Assembly (NCBI GenBank): GCA_020846295.1
Contig: JADLEF010000230.1
Coordinates: 1 to 43,204 of the forward strand
Direction: 5' to 3'
DNA from: Acidimicrobiales bacterium
GTDB taxonomy: Bacteria; Actinomycetota; Acidimicrobiia; Acidimicrobiales; CAIXPF01
DNA: 43,204 nucleotides
Shown here piece by piece: positions 8,348 to 18,241 of this stretch. A program made the position numbers and the translations under genes. Under the pieces are notes generated by a model. That model was not told the origin of the DNA, did no database searches, and was given only the letters and a program-made list of their open reading frames with translations. Position 1 is the first letter of the stretch. Each line of letters begins with the position of its first letter.

Positions 8348-8524
8348 ATGACCGAGACGCAGCTCCGCCTCATCGATCCCCGCGAGGTCTCCTGGCGGCT
8401 GGACGAGCACACCAAGGCCGTCGGACGGCAGGGCATCGCCCGGGCCCGCGCCGCCCTCGCCGCCGCCCGCCACCCCCACCGCGAAGCCGTCGTGGCCGAG
8501 GCCGGCCAGCGCCATGCAGCCTGA
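8348..8524 (+). CDS. Hypothetical protein, 58 residues
   Basis: Small basic protein, MTETQLRLIDPREVSWRLDE at its N-terminus, then an Arg/Ala-rich helical region ending AEAGQRHAA. No domain is recognised. Support for a real gene comes from codon-like composition, a GGGGAAG ribosome-site candidate about 9 bases upstream, and the shared promoter element just before it. The following thiolase gene has its own promoter, so the two need not be co-transcribed. Function unknown. Confidence 0.55.
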   Translation: MTETQLRLIDPREVSWRLDEHTKAVGRQGIARARAALAAARHPHREAVVAEAGQRHAA

Positions 8525-8605
8525 GCGCTCCGGCTCGCGCACCGTTGCGGCGCGGCAGCGGGTGCGGCGGCGCCGGAGAAGGTGTCGAGGTCGCAGCCCA
8601 CCTCG

Positions 8606-8611
8606 TAGCAT
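8606..8611 (+). promoter_or_regulatory. -10 hexamer TAGCAT, leaderless start of thiolase gene
   Basis: TANNNT hexamer ending 6 bases before the ATG at 8618; no ribosome-binding site is seen. Confidence 0.5.
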
Positions 8612-8617
8612 GCGCGC

Positions 8618-9805
<1,188 letters not shown>

Positions 9806-9911
9806 CCACCCGGTCGGTTCCCGGTACCTCCCCGGGCCCCGCCCGGCCGGATCCACCACGCAGCGCCAGCGCTGCCCCCCAAACCGACACCCCTCGGGAG
9901 CGTTCGTGCCC

Positions 9912-10463
9912 ATGACGGTCCGGGCCGTCCTCGCGGCCCTGTTGTTGGGCCTGTGCAGCGTCGGCTGCACCGCCCCCTCCTCCGGCGCGTCGACCGCCAC
10001 GACGCAGACGGCGAGCCCCGCGCCCCGAACCGGCATCGTGCGCAAGGTGGTGGACGGCGACACGGTGGACGTGCAGCTCGGCCGCCGCGTCGAGCGGGTC
10101 CGCCTCATCGGCATCGACACACCGGAGTCGGTCAAGCCCGACGCACCGGTGGAGTGCTACGGCGTCGAGGCCTCCCACCACCTCGCCGAGCTGCTGCCGG
10201 TCGGCACCGAGGTCGAGCTGGTCCGCGACACCGAGCTGCGGGATCGGTACGGGCGCCTGCTGGCCTACGTGTTCCGCCCGTCGGACGGGCTCTTCGTGAA
10301 CCTGGCCATGGCGGCCGACGGGTACGCCAACACCCTCACGTTCCCGCCCAACGTCACCTTCGCCGACGATTTCGTGGCCGCGGTGGCGACAGCCCGCCAG
10401 GCCGGATCGGGCCTGTGGTCGGCCTGCGCCGATCCCACATCGCTGTTCGACGCCGGGCAGTAA
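9912..10463 (+). CDS. Staphylococcal-nuclease-like (thermonuclease) lipoprotein
   Basis: A 183-residue secreted protein. The N-terminal signal MTVRAVLAALLLGLCSVGC ends in a lipobox (CSVGC), so it is probably a membrane-anchored lipoprotein; a Ser/Thr/Ala linker follows. The SNase fold begins at GIVRKVVDGDTVDVQLG. The catalytic Arg and Glu are in RLIGIDTPES and the second Arg in RDRYGRLLAYV, so the active site appears intact. It would cut nucleic acids outside the membrane, using calcium by family analogy. A GGGAG ribosome site lies at 9896-9900; the in-frame GTG at 9906 is a possible alternative start. Confidence 0.87.
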   Translation: MTVRAVLAALLLGLCSVGCTAPSSGASTATTQTASPAPRTGIVRKVVDGDTVDVQLGRRVERVRLIGIDTPESVKPDAPVECYGVEASHHLAELLPVGTEVELVRDTELRDRYGRLLAYVFRPSDGLFVNLAMAADGYANTLTFPPNVTFADDFVAAVATARQAGSGLWSACADPTSLFDAGQ

Positions 10464-10479
10464 GGGCGCCGCCGCCCAG

Positions 10480-10485
10480 TAACCT
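10480..10485 (+). promoter_or_regulatory. -10 hexamer TAACCT, leaderless start of ChbG/YdjC-like gene
   Basis: TANNNT hexamer ending 9 bases before the GTG at 10495. Confidence 0.45.
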
Positions 10486-10494
10486 GCCCCGACG

Positions 10495-11328
10495 GTGACG
10501 ACGACGCTGGAACGCCTCGGACTGGAGCCCGGGACCCGGGCGCTGCTCATCTGCTGCGACGGGCTGGGCATGAGCCACGCATCCAACCAGGCGGTGCTCG
10601 CCGCGCTCCGCCTCGGCGTCGCCACGACATCATCGTTGCTGGTGCCCTGCCCGTGGTCCCGTGATGCCGCCACCCGCTACCGCGCCCACGATGACATCGG
10701 CGTGCAGATCGTGGGCAACGCGGAGTTCGAGCACTATCGCTGGGGCCCGATCACCATGTCGCCCACCCTGGTCGACGGCGACGGCGGGTTCCCCCGCACC
10801 GTCGAGGACCTGTGGGACCACGCCGACGTGGACGAACTGCGGCGCGAAGCGCGCGCCCAGGTCGCCAGGGCGGTCCATTGGGGCATCGACGTCACCCACC
10901 TGGGCAGCCACCTCGACGCGCTGACGCTGCGTCCCGAGTTCTACGACGTCTACCTGGAGCTGGCCGAGGAGTTCGACCTCCCGATCCGACTGCCCGATGA
11001 GCCGGCCGAGTCCCGGGTGCAGTTCCCGCTGCGGGACCTCGCCGCCGAGGTCGGCGTGCTGCACGCCGACCGCGTGGTCAGCCTGCGTTCCACCGGCTCG
11101 CGCGCCGCGCTGCTGGACGTGCTGCGCACCACCACACCCGGCCTGACCGAGCTCCACCTGAGCCCGGCCGTCGATTCGAGCGAGCTGCGGGCCTTCGATC
11201 CCGAGTGGAGGCGCCGGGTCACCGAGTACCAGTTGCTCACCGGCGACGCCGAACTGACCACGGTGCTCAACAGCGTCCGCTTGATCGGGTACCGCGAGCT
11301 GCGCGACGCGCAGCGGCGCCTGCGCTGA
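10495..11328 (+). CDS. ChbG/YdjC (HpnK) deacetylase-family protein, probably metal-site defective
   Basis: A 277-residue protein of the YdjC-like carbohydrate deacetylase family. The N-terminal motif, normally ADDLGMSPAVN, reads CDGLGMSHASN, so the second Asp, a metal ligand, is Gly. The motif normally GVHLTLTSEW..YRWGP reads GVQIVGNAEFEHYRWGP, so a metal-binding His is Gln. The third ligand region, THLGSHLDAL, keeps its His residues. The GTG start agrees with the leaderless promoter. The family assignment is firm because YRWGP and THLxSH are retained; loss of two ligands suggests it no longer works as a standard deacetylase. No sugar-metabolism partner lies beside it. Confidence 0.82.
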   Translation: MTTTLERLGLEPGTRALLICCDGLGMSHASNQAVLAALRLGVATTSSLLVPCPWSRDAATRYRAHDDIGVQIVGNAEFEHYRWGPITMSPTLVDGDGGFPRTVEDLWDHADVDELRREARAQVARAVHWGIDVTHLGSHLDALTLRPEFYDVYLELAEEFDLPIRLPDEPAESRVQFPLRDLAAEVGVLHADRVVSLRSTGSRAALLDVLRTTTPGLTELHLSPAVDSSELRAFDPEWRRRVTEYQLLTGDAELTTVLNSVRLIGYRELRDAQRRLR

Positions 11329-11331
11329 CCG

Positions 11332-11676
11332 CTACTGCTCGAGCAGCCGGAACAGCTCGTAGAGCGGCCGGGTCGCACCCTTGGTCTTGGTGCTGCCGCG
11401 CATGTAGCCGATCACCGGCCTGCGCTCCCCCCGGGCCTCCGCCTCGGCATCGGTCCGGCTGAGCTCGAGCGTGGCCGACGCCCCGCCGGGCGCGGCACCG
11501 GCCCGGAACTGCGGCGGCGTGCCCGGCTCGAGCACCACGTGGTAGGTGAACCCGTCGCCCACCTTGTCGCCATTGACCACGACGTCGATGCGGTAGGCCT
11601 CGGCGCCCTCGTAGGGTCGGGCGCCGTCGCTGCGGGCGGCCAGCCAGCTGTCGCTGCCGAGTTCGGCGGTCGTCAT
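11332..11676 (-). CDS. SCP2-like sterol-carrier domain protein (tentative)
   Basis: A 114-residue protein. The order of segments (YRIDVVVNGDKVGDGFTYHV, then a strand ending ASATLELSRTDAEAEARGE, then RPVIGYMRGSTKTKGATRPL and a final helix LYELFRLLEQ) follows the SCP2 sterol-carrier fold, in which a hydrophobic lipid pocket is capped by the last helix. The match is by pattern only. A GGAGGAG ribosome site lies about 13 bases before the ATG. The gene ends four bases after the convergent YdjC-like gene. Lipid carriage is an inference. Confidence 0.5.
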   Translation of the reverse strand: MTTAELGSDSWLAARSDGARPYEGAEAYRIDVVVNGDKVGDGFTYHVVLEPGTPPQFRAGAAPGGASATLELSRTDAEAEARGERRPVIGYMRGSTKTKGATRPLYELFRLLEQ

Positions 11677-11742
11677 GTGTGTCGTTCGTCTCCTCCGGCG
11701 CGCGTTGCGCCGGCTCCGGGGGGAGGGGGCGGTGCGGGCGGC

Positions 11743-12966
11743 TCAGCCGCTGCGCACGACCTCGCCCATGTTGTCGAGCAGCTCCCACGAGCCGGTGTCC
11801 TCGTCCACGTTGAAGCCCCAGCCCAACAGGTTGGCCAGCGCCTCGCGGCCCTCGTAGGGACCCTGCGCCAGCAGCTCGTCACCGGCGAGCAGCACCACCG
11901 AACCCCGCGGCCGGTACAGGTACCCGCCGGCCCGCCGGATGGCGAGCACCTGGAACCCGGGCTCGACGTCCATGGCGAGGGAGGACAACGACGCACCGTC
12001 CGCCTGCGAACCGGGTGACACCGGCAGCTGGAACACCACCTCGTCGGTCTCGCCGAAGGCGATGGCGAGGATGGGGTGCACCTCGTCGCCCGGATCCTCG
12101 ACCAGCCACACCATCTGCTGGGCCTGGTCGCCCAGGTCCTCGGCCGCCTGGGAGAGGTGCAGCAGCCCGCGCAGCGCTCCCGGGTCGAGGTCCCGCTGCG
12201 CGGCGCGCAGCACCCACAGCTCGAGGCGGTCCTTCATCTCGTCGAGGCGGTCCTCGAGGTGCTTCACCTCCGCCGCCAGCAACGGGTCGCGCAGCACCAG
12301 CGCCGAGTACGCCAGGCCCACCGCGACTTCGGAGAGGTTCTTCATCTCGACCAGCACGTCCACCGCCCGGTCCAGGTCGGACAGCGCCACGTTGTCCTGC
12401 GCCGGCTGCGGCGGATGCCAGTACGGCGCTCCGGCCAGCTCCCGCAGCCGGGTGATGCCGGCCGGGGGACCGTGCAGGAACAGCACGTCGTTGGGCCGCA
12501 GCACCAGGTCCCCGTCGATGTCGTCGGTGATCCAGTCCCGGCCGCGGCGCACCGCGGTGACCCGCATGCCGGTGACGGTGGGCAGCTCGAGACCCTCGAG
12601 CGGCCGATGGGCCATGTGCGACCCGTCGCGCACCAGCACCCGGTGCGACACCTCCTCGGCGTTCGAGAGGTCGGCCACCAGCTCACGGGGGATGCCCAGC
12701 CGGTGGGTGACGATGCGGGCGATGTCGACCGCGTCCCCGGCGATGCGCTGGATGCAGTCGATCACCTGCAGCACCGAGGCCATCGCTTCGGCCTCCTTGA
12801 GGTTGCGGGCGCCGAGCACGCACGTGGCCCGCATGTCCGAGGCCAGCAGCTGCAGGTCCTCGTTCAGCTCGTCGACCTCTTCGGCCATGTCCGGGTCACC
12901 GAAGTACAGCGCCGCATAGGCGAGGTCGACCATGAGCTCCGAGGTGTCCTTGGCCTCGGTCAACAT
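11743..12966 (-). CDS. Tandem PhoU / TrkA-C (RCK_C) domain protein
   Basis: A 407-residue cytoplasmic protein made of two similar halves: a PhoU-like helical domain (residues about 1-95, TSELMVDLAYAALYF), a TrkA-C domain (about 110-175, VTAVRRGRDWITDDIDGDLV), a second PhoU-like domain (about 195-290, LSEVAVGLAYSALVLRD) and a second TrkA-C domain (about 300-385, VLAIRRAGGYLYRPRGSVVL). Such proteins are linked to potassium channels and transporters, where TrkA-C binds a nucleotide ligand. No channel gene is adjacent. The N-terminus is uncertain: a TAGTGT hexamer (13006-13011) precedes in-frame CTG codons at 13002 and 12996, which would add GLEGRRRNLRT before Met1. Confidence 0.8.
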   Translation of the reverse strand: MLTEAKDTSELMVDLAYAALYFGDPDMAEEVDELNEDLQLLASDMRATCVLGARNLKEAEAMASVLQVIDCIQRIAGDAVDIARIVTHRLGIPRELVADLSNAEEVSHRVLVRDGSHMAHRPLEGLELPTVTGMRVTAVRRGRDWITDDIDGDLVLRPNDVLFLHGPPAGITRLRELAGAPYWHPPQPAQDNVALSDLDRAVDVLVEMKNLSEVAVGLAYSALVLRDPLLAAEVKHLEDRLDEMKDRLELWVLRAAQRDLDPGALRGLLHLSQAAEDLGDQAQQMVWLVEDPGDEVHPILAIAFGETDEVVFQLPVSPGSQADGASLSSLAMDVEPGFQVLAIRRAGGYLYRPRGSVVLLAGDELLAQGPYEGREALANLLGWGFNVDEDTGSWELLDNMGEVVRSG

Positions 12967-13144
12967 CGTGCGCAGGTTGCGGCGTCTGCCCTCCAGCCCC
13001 AGCGCACACTACTCGGCGCCATCGGGCGCGGGCGGCCTCCGGGCTGGCCGCCCGCGGCCCCCGCCCCGCTCCCCTGCGATGGGGAACGAGGCGGGCCCGT
13101 GCTCCCAATCCCAACAACGGTGGATGTAGCGCATCGGTGCGGTG

Positions 13145-13161
13145 CCGATAGTCCGTATCGG
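13145..13161. promoter_or_regulatory. Inverted repeat CCGATA-N5-TATCGG overlapping a start codon
   Basis: A perfect 6-bp inverted repeat with a 5-base spacer whose last base is the first base of the GTG start of the HD-GYP gene. It could be an operator or a hairpin that hides the start. Confidence 0.4.
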
Positions 13162-14846
13162 TGGAGACGCGATCGAGCGGTGGGACCCCGGCCAGCCGGT
13201 GGGAGCGACGCCCGTACCTGGCGCGCCTGGTGCGCGTCGTGGCCTGGGCGACGCCGGTGCTGGCGTCCTCCGGCAGCGTGCTCGTCGCCAGCCGGACGCT
13301 GGTGCGACCGCACGGGCTGTGGCCCGCGGTGCTGTGGTCCGCCGGGTTGTTGCTGCTCGGCACGGTGGTGCTGCTCGCCACCGAGCGGCTGGCCCGCCGC
13401 CTGCTGCCCCTCGCCGCCCTGCTGCGCCTCTCGCTCTCGTTCCCCGATGCGGCCCCGTCGCGCTTCGGCGTGGTCCTGCGCAACGGCAACAGCCGTCACC
13501 TCGAACGCGGTCAGCCCACGCCAGACCCCGAGCGCGGCCCCGGCATCCTGGCCCGTCGCGCCCCGGCGACGGCGGGGCGCAGCACGCCGGCCCAGGCGAC
13601 GGCCGAGCTCGCCCGCCTGGTCGCCGCGTTGCACAACCACGATCGCCGCACCCGGGGGCACTGCGAGCGGGTGCGGGCCTACTCCGTGCTGATCGGCAAC
13701 GAGCTCCGCCTGCCGCCCGAGGACCTCGATCGGCTGCAGTGGGCCGCGTTGCTGCACGACATCGGCAAGATCACCGTGCCGCCCGAGCTGCTCAACAAGC
13801 CGGGCAAGCTCACCGACGAGGAGTTCCAGATCGTCAAGGCCCATCCCGCCGAGGGCGCCCGGATGGTCGAGCCGCTGCGCTGGTGGCTGGGTGAGTGGAC
13901 CGATGCCACCGGCCAGCACCACGAGAAGTACGACGGCAACGGCTATCCGTTGCGGTTGGCCGGCACGTCGATCTCCTACGCGGGGAGGATCGTGGCGGTG
14001 GCCGACGCCTACGACGTGATGACCGCGGCCCGCTCCTACAAGAAGCCGCTCGATTCCGTGGTGGCGCGCACCGAGCTGACCCGCTGTGCCGGGACCCACT
14101 TCGATCCGGTGGTGGTCCGAGCGTTCCTGTCGGTGTCCATCGGGCGCCTGCAGCGCTCGACCGGCCCGCTGGCGTGGCTGGCCAACGTCCCGATCCTGGG
14201 GACCGCACCGCTGGCGAACGCCGCCGCCGTCGCCGCCGCCGGTGCGGTGACCGCCGGCGTCAGCACCGGCCTGCTGCCGGTCACCACCTCGCGCGACGTG
14301 GTGGGTCCGGCGGAGACGACCGAGGTCGCTCTCGACACCGTCGTCGAACCGACCACCACCGTGACGGCCGCGCCCCCCGCCGCACCCGACACCACCGTGC
14401 CGAGCGATCCGGCGCCCACCACCACGCCGACGACGAACCCCGAGCCGGTCGTCACCGCCGGCGACGAGCCGACGCCGACCTCCGAGGCCGGTCCCCCGGC
14501 AACCGACCCCGCTCCCGAGCCCACACCGACCAGTGCGGCGCCGGAGACCACCACGACCACCGAGCCCTACCGGCCGTCGTCCGACGTGGTCATCCCGCTC
14601 GACGTGGACCTCGGTACGTTCGCCGTGCCCAGGGCAGGCTCCAGGACGCTGACCGTGTTGGCCGACGCCGAGGCCGCCACCCTGCTCTACGGTCTCTGCG
14701 ACACCGGCACCTTCGAGTTCAGCGGCAGCGGTGACCCGGTTGTGGTGCGACCGCAGGGCGCGACGCAGACCTACCGCTGCGAGTTCCAGGCCGACCGCGC
14801 CGACGGGACCACCGTTCGGGGCTGGTTCCTGATCCAGCCCACCTGA
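13161..14846 (+). CDS. Membrane HD-GYP domain protein with extracytoplasmic C-terminal domain
   Basis: A 561-residue protein. Two membrane helices lie near residues 22-44 and 52-76. The cytoplasmic HD-GYP domain spans about 148-330: HCERVRAYS, LLHDIGK near 199, then HHEKYDGNGYP near 252 and RIVAVADAYDVMT. This is the signature of cyclic di-GMP phosphodiesterases, and the metal ligands visible are all kept. A third hydrophobic helix at about 347-376 is followed by a long Thr/Pro-rich linker (about 377-470) and a small beta-rich C-terminal domain outside the membrane with two Cys residues. Start GTG 13161 is set by the frame and length; TTG or later starts are less likely. It ends six bases before the convergent dnaE2. 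No cyclase is encoded nearby. Confidence 0.83.
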   Translation: METRSSGGTPASRWERRPYLARLVRVVAWATPVLASSGSVLVASRTLVRPHGLWPAVLWSAGLLLLGTVVLLATERLARRLLPLAALLRLSLSFPDAAPSRFGVVLRNGNSRHLERGQPTPDPERGPGILARRAPATAGRSTPAQATAELARLVAALHNHDRRTRGHCERVRAYSVLIGNELRLPPEDLDRLQWAALLHDIGKITVPPELLNKPGKLTDEEFQIVKAHPAEGARMVEPLRWWLGEWTDATGQHHEKYDGNGYPLRLAGTSISYAGRIVAVADAYDVMTAARSYKKPLDSVVARTELTRCAGTHFDPVVVRAFLSVSIGRLQRSTGPLAWLANVPILGTAPLANAAAVAAAGAVTAGVSTGLLPVTTSRDVVGPAETTEVALDTVVEPTTTVTAAPPAAPDTTVPSDPAPTTTPTTNPEPVVTAGDEPTPTSEAGPPATDPAPEPTPTSAAPETTTTTEPYRPSSDVVIPLDVDLGTFAVPRAGSRTLTVLADAEAATLLYGLCDTGTFEFSGSGDPVVVRPQGATQTYRCEFQADRADGTTVRGWFLIQPT

Positions 14847-14851
14847 GACAC

Positions 14852-17800
14852 CTAGCGGAAGTCCCTCGATCGCAGCTCCCCCACCGCTGCGGCCATCGGT
14901 TCGAGGCGTTCGGCGATGACGTTCAGCACGTCGCCGTCGCCGCGCTCGAGGCGACCCTTCACCAGCAGCGCCGGCGCCCCGCGGGCGAGGCGACGGTGCC
15001 GGGCCCAACAGCCCTTGGACACCACCACGTTGATCAGGCCGGTCTCGTCCTCCAGGTTCAGGAACGTCGTCCCGCCCGCCGTCGCGGGGCGCTGGCGGTG
15101 GGTCACCACGCCGGCCACCTGCACCTTGGCCCGGTGGCGCACCGAGCGAAGCCCCTCGGCGGACACCACCCCCAACGCCGCCACCTCGGCCCGGTGGAAC
15201 CGGGTGGGGTGACCGTCGGGGCTGACCCCGGTGGCCCACAGATCGGCCAGTGCCTCCTCCTGCTCGCTGAAGCCCGGCAGCTGCGGGGCGCGGACCCCGG
15301 TGACGATCCCGGCCAGCCGCCCGGCGCCGCTCTGGGCCACCGCCCCCGCCGACCACAGCGCGGCCCGGCGGCTCAACCCGAAGCAGCCGAACGCCCCCGC
15401 GGTGGCCAGCGCCTCCAGCGCCGGCAGACCGGCCCCGGTGCGGCGGCGCAGATCCTCCATGTCCCGGTAGGGGCGGCCGGTGGCGATGCGATCGGCCAGT
15501 TCGTCGCCCAGTGAACGGACCGAGGAGACACCGAGCCGTACGGCGACCCCGCCGGTCGAGCCCTCGCACGGTTCGAGGGTCGCCGCTGCGGCCGAGGCGT
15601 TGACGTCGGGGGTGTGGACCACCACCCCGTGACGGCGTGCATCCTGCACCAGCGAGTGCGGGCTGTAGAAGCCCATCGGCTGAGCGTTGAGCAGCGCGGC
15701 GCAGAACGCCGCCGGGTGGTGGTGCTTGATCCACGCCGATGCGTACACCAGGTAGGCGAAGCTCACCGAATGGCTCTCCGGGAAGCCGTAGTTGGCGAAG
15801 GCGGCCAACTTCAACCAGATCTCCTCGGCGATGTCGCCGGTGACGCCGCGCTCGGCGGCGCCGTCGAAGAAGCGCCGGTGCACTGCCTCCATGCGCTCGC
15901 GGCTCCGCTTGGAGCCCATCGCCTGGCGCAGCTGGTCCGCCTCGGCCGGACTTAAGCCGCCCACATCCATGGCGATCTGCATCAACTGCTCCTGGAACAG
16001 CGGCACCCCCAGCGTCTTCTCCAGTGAAGGCTTCAGCAACGGATGGAGGTACGTCGGTTCCTCCAGACCGTTGCGGCGGCGGATGAACGGGTGGACGGAA
16101 CCGCCCTGGATGGGCCCGGGGCGGATCAGGGCGACCTCGACCACCAGGTCGTAGAACCTGCGAGGCCGCAAACGGGGCAGGGTGGCCATCTGGGCCCGCG
16201 ACTCCACCTGGAACACACCGATCGAGTCGGCCCGGCACAGCATGTCGTACACCGCGTCCTCCTGGGGGATGGCGGCCAGATCGATGGCGACGCCCTCCGC
16301 CTCGGCGATGAGGTCGATGGCGTAGTGCAGCGCGCTCAACATGCCCAGGCCCAGCAGATCGAACTTCACCAGGCCGACCGCGGCGCAGTCGTCCTTGTCC
16401 CACTGCAGCACCGAGCGGTCCGCCTTGGTCGCCCACTCCACCGGGCACACCTCGATCACCGGCCGGTCGCAGATGACCATGCCGCCGGAGTGGATCCCGA
16501 GGTGGCGCGGGAAGTGCTCGACCTGCCGGGCGAGGGCCAGCACCGCCTCGGGCACGTCGTGATCGGGCTTGCCGTGCTGATCGGTCGAGGTGGCGTGATC
16601 GCCCACGCTGGACCAGCGGTCCACCTGCTTGGACCAGGCGTCCTGCTGGCCGGGGGCGAAGCCCAGCGCCTTGGCCATGTCCCGCACCGAGGACTTGGCC
16701 CGGTAGGTGATCACGTTGGCCACCTGGGCGGTGCGCTCGCGGCCGTAGCGCTCGTAGACGTACTGGATGACCTCCTCCCGGCGGTCGGACTCGATGTCGA
16801 GGTCGATGTCGGGCGGGCCGTCGCGCTCCGGGGACAGGAACCGCTCGAAGAGCAGCCCCAGCTCATGGGCGTCGGCCTTGGTGATGCCGAGCACATAGCA
16901 GACCACGCTGTTGGCCGCCGAGCCCCGGCCCTGGCAGTAGATGTCCGCCTTGCGGCAGAACTCCACGATGTCGAACACCGTGAGGAAGTAGCCGGGGAAG
17001 TCCAGCTCCTCGATGAGGGCGAGCTCGTGGTCGATCTGGGCGTAGACGCTGCGCTCCGCCCCGGTGTGGGCGGCTCGGGGACCGTACCGGGCGGTCGCCC
17101 CCCGCTCCACCAGCGCCCGCAGCCACGTCATCTCGCTGTGGCCGGCCGGCACCGGGAAGTCCGGTAGGCGGGGCGCGACCAGGGACAGGTCGAACGCACA
17201 GGCGGCGGCGAGCTCCGCCGCTCGCTGCACCACCCCGGGGTAGCGGGCGAAGCGGCGGGCCTGCTCGGCACCGGAGCGGAGGTGGGCGCTGCTGCAGGCA
17301 GGCAACCAGCCGTCGAGCTCGTCGAGGCCGCGCCGGGCCCGCACCGCGGCCAGCGCAGTGGCCAACGGCCGTCGGGTCGGGGTGGCGTAGTGCACGTTGT
17401 TGGTGGCCACCACGTCGAGACCGAAGCCGTCCGCCAGCCGGACCAGCGCGTCGTTGCGCACGCTGTCGAGCGGGTCGCCGTGGTCCCACAGCTCGGCGAA
17501 CACGTTGTCACGCCCGAAGGCGTCGGTCAGACGGGCCAGCTCCTCCCCGGCGGCGGCCGGGCCGTCGGAGGCGAGCGCCCGCTGCACCGGGCTCTTGCGA
17601 CAGCCGGTGAGCACGACCCAGTCCCCCGCTCCCCCACCGGCGTCCCCGATCTCGGCCAGCTGTGCGAGACCGATGCGGGGGGTGGCCTTCCGTCCGGCCA
17701 GCTGGGCGGTGGTGATGGCCCGGGCCAGTGCGGCATAGCCCCGCGGGTTGCGGGCCAGGACCAGCAGGTGCTGACCGGCCGGGTCGTCCTCACCGGCCGA

Positions 17801-18211
17801 CGGGCGGGTCATGTCCAGGGTCAGTTCGGCGCCGAACACGGTGGGCAGGCCGTGGGCCCGGGCCGCCTCGGCGAAGCGGACCACCCCGTAGAAGCCGTTG
17901 TGGTCGGTGAGGGCGAGCGCCCGCAGGCCCAACCGGGCCGCCTCCTCGACCAGCTCCTCGGGATGGGAGGCGCCGTCGAGGAAGGAGAAGTTGGAGTGGC
18001 AGTGCAACTCCGCGTACGGGGTGTCCGAGGTCGGGCCGGGCGACGACGCGGTGGGAGGGCCGGGGCGGTACGGCGCCCGCTTGCGGGACCAGGCCGGGCT
18101 GTCCCCCCCGTCGGCGGGGGCGAAGCGGCCGTGGCCCGGCCCGGCGGCGCGACCGTCCGACAGGCGCCGCTCGATCTCCGACCACGGGACGGAAGGGTTG
18201 TCAAAGCCCAT
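14852..18211 (-). CDS. dnaE2: Error-prone DNA polymerase III alpha subunit DnaE2
   Basis: A 1119-residue C-family polymerase that copies damaged DNA and drives induced mutation, working with ImuA' and ImuB. The PHP domain starts near residue 66 (YAELHCHSNFSFLDGASHPE, then ALTDHNGFYGVVRF). The polymerase active-site aspartates are in PDIDLDIESDRREEV, and GRGSAANSVVCYVLGIT and RPGPIQGGSVHPFIRRR are typical. A C-terminal OB fold (VQVAGVVTHRQRPATAGGTT) is present, while the extra C-terminal region of DnaE1 is missing, as expected for DnaE2. ATG 18211 (MGFDNPSVPW) is chosen over the ATG at 18295 because a LexA-type box lies between them. imuB and imuA' are found 2-4.5 kb away on the same strand. 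Confidence 0.95.
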   Translation of the reverse strand: MGFDNPSVPWSEIERRLSDGRAAGPGHGRFAPADGGDSPAWSRKRAPYRPGPPTASSPGPTSDTPYAELHCHSNFSFLDGASHPEELVEEAARLGLRALALTDHNGFYGVVRFAEAARAHGLPTVFGAELTLDMTRPSAGEDDPAGQHLLVLARNPRGYAALARAITTAQLAGRKATPRIGLAQLAEIGDAGGGAGDWVVLTGCRKSPVQRALASDGPAAAGEELARLTDAFGRDNVFAELWDHGDPLDSVRNDALVRLADGFGLDVVATNNVHYATPTRRPLATALAAVRARRGLDELDGWLPACSSAHLRSGAEQARRFARYPGVVQRAAELAAACAFDLSLVAPRLPDFPVPAGHSEMTWLRALVERGATARYGPRAAHTGAERSVYAQIDHELALIEELDFPGYFLTVFDIVEFCRKADIYCQGRGSAANSVVCYVLGITKADAHELGLLFERFLSPERDGPPDIDLDIESDRREEVIQYVYERYGRERTAQVANVITYRAKSSVRDMAKALGFAPGQQDAWSKQVDRWSSVGDHATSTDQHGKPDHDVPEAVLALARQVEHFPRHLGIHSGGMVICDRPVIEVCPVEWATKADRSVLQWDKDDCAAVGLVKFDLLGLGMLSALHYAIDLIAEAEGVAIDLAAIPQEDAVYDMLCRADSIGVFQVESRAQMATLPRLRPRRFYDLVVEVALIRPGPIQGGSVHPFIRRRNGLEEPTYLHPLLKPSLEKTLGVPLFQEQLMQIAMDVGGLSPAEADQLRQAMGSKRSRERMEAVHRRFFDGAAERGVTGDIAEEIWLKLAAFANYGFPESHSVSFAYLVYASAWIKHHHPAAFCAALLNAQPMGFYSPHSLVQDARRHGVVVHTPDVNASAAAATLEPCEGSTGGVAVRLGVSSVRSLGDELADRIATGRPYRDMEDLRRRTGAGLPALEALATAGAFGCFGLSRRAALWSAGAVAQSGAGRLAGIVTGVRAPQLPGFSEQEEALADLWATGVSPDGHPTRFHRAEVAALGVVSAEGLRSVRHRAKVQVAGVVTHRQRPATAGGTTFLNLEDETGLINVVVSKGCWARHRRLARGAPALLVKGRLERGDGDVLNVIAERLEPMAAAVGELRSRDFR

Positions 18212-18225
18212 CGAACACATGATCG

Positions 18226-18241
18226 CAGAACAAGCGTTCGA
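18226..18241 (-). promoter_or_regulatory. LexA-type SOS box upstream of dnaE2
   Basis: Minus strand TCGAACGCTTGTTCTG: one perfect half site (TCGAAC) and one with the core kept (GTTC), spaced by four bases as in the actinobacterial LexA consensus TCGAAC-N4-GTTCGA. It ends 14 bases before the dnaE2 start codon. Confidence 0.75.

Noticed and set aside
12960-16448. 1162-codon open frame on the minus strand
   Set aside because: It runs antisense to the HD-GYP gene and through dnaE2 in a different frame; its Gly/Arg/Pro-rich composition is typical of GC-rich shadow frames.
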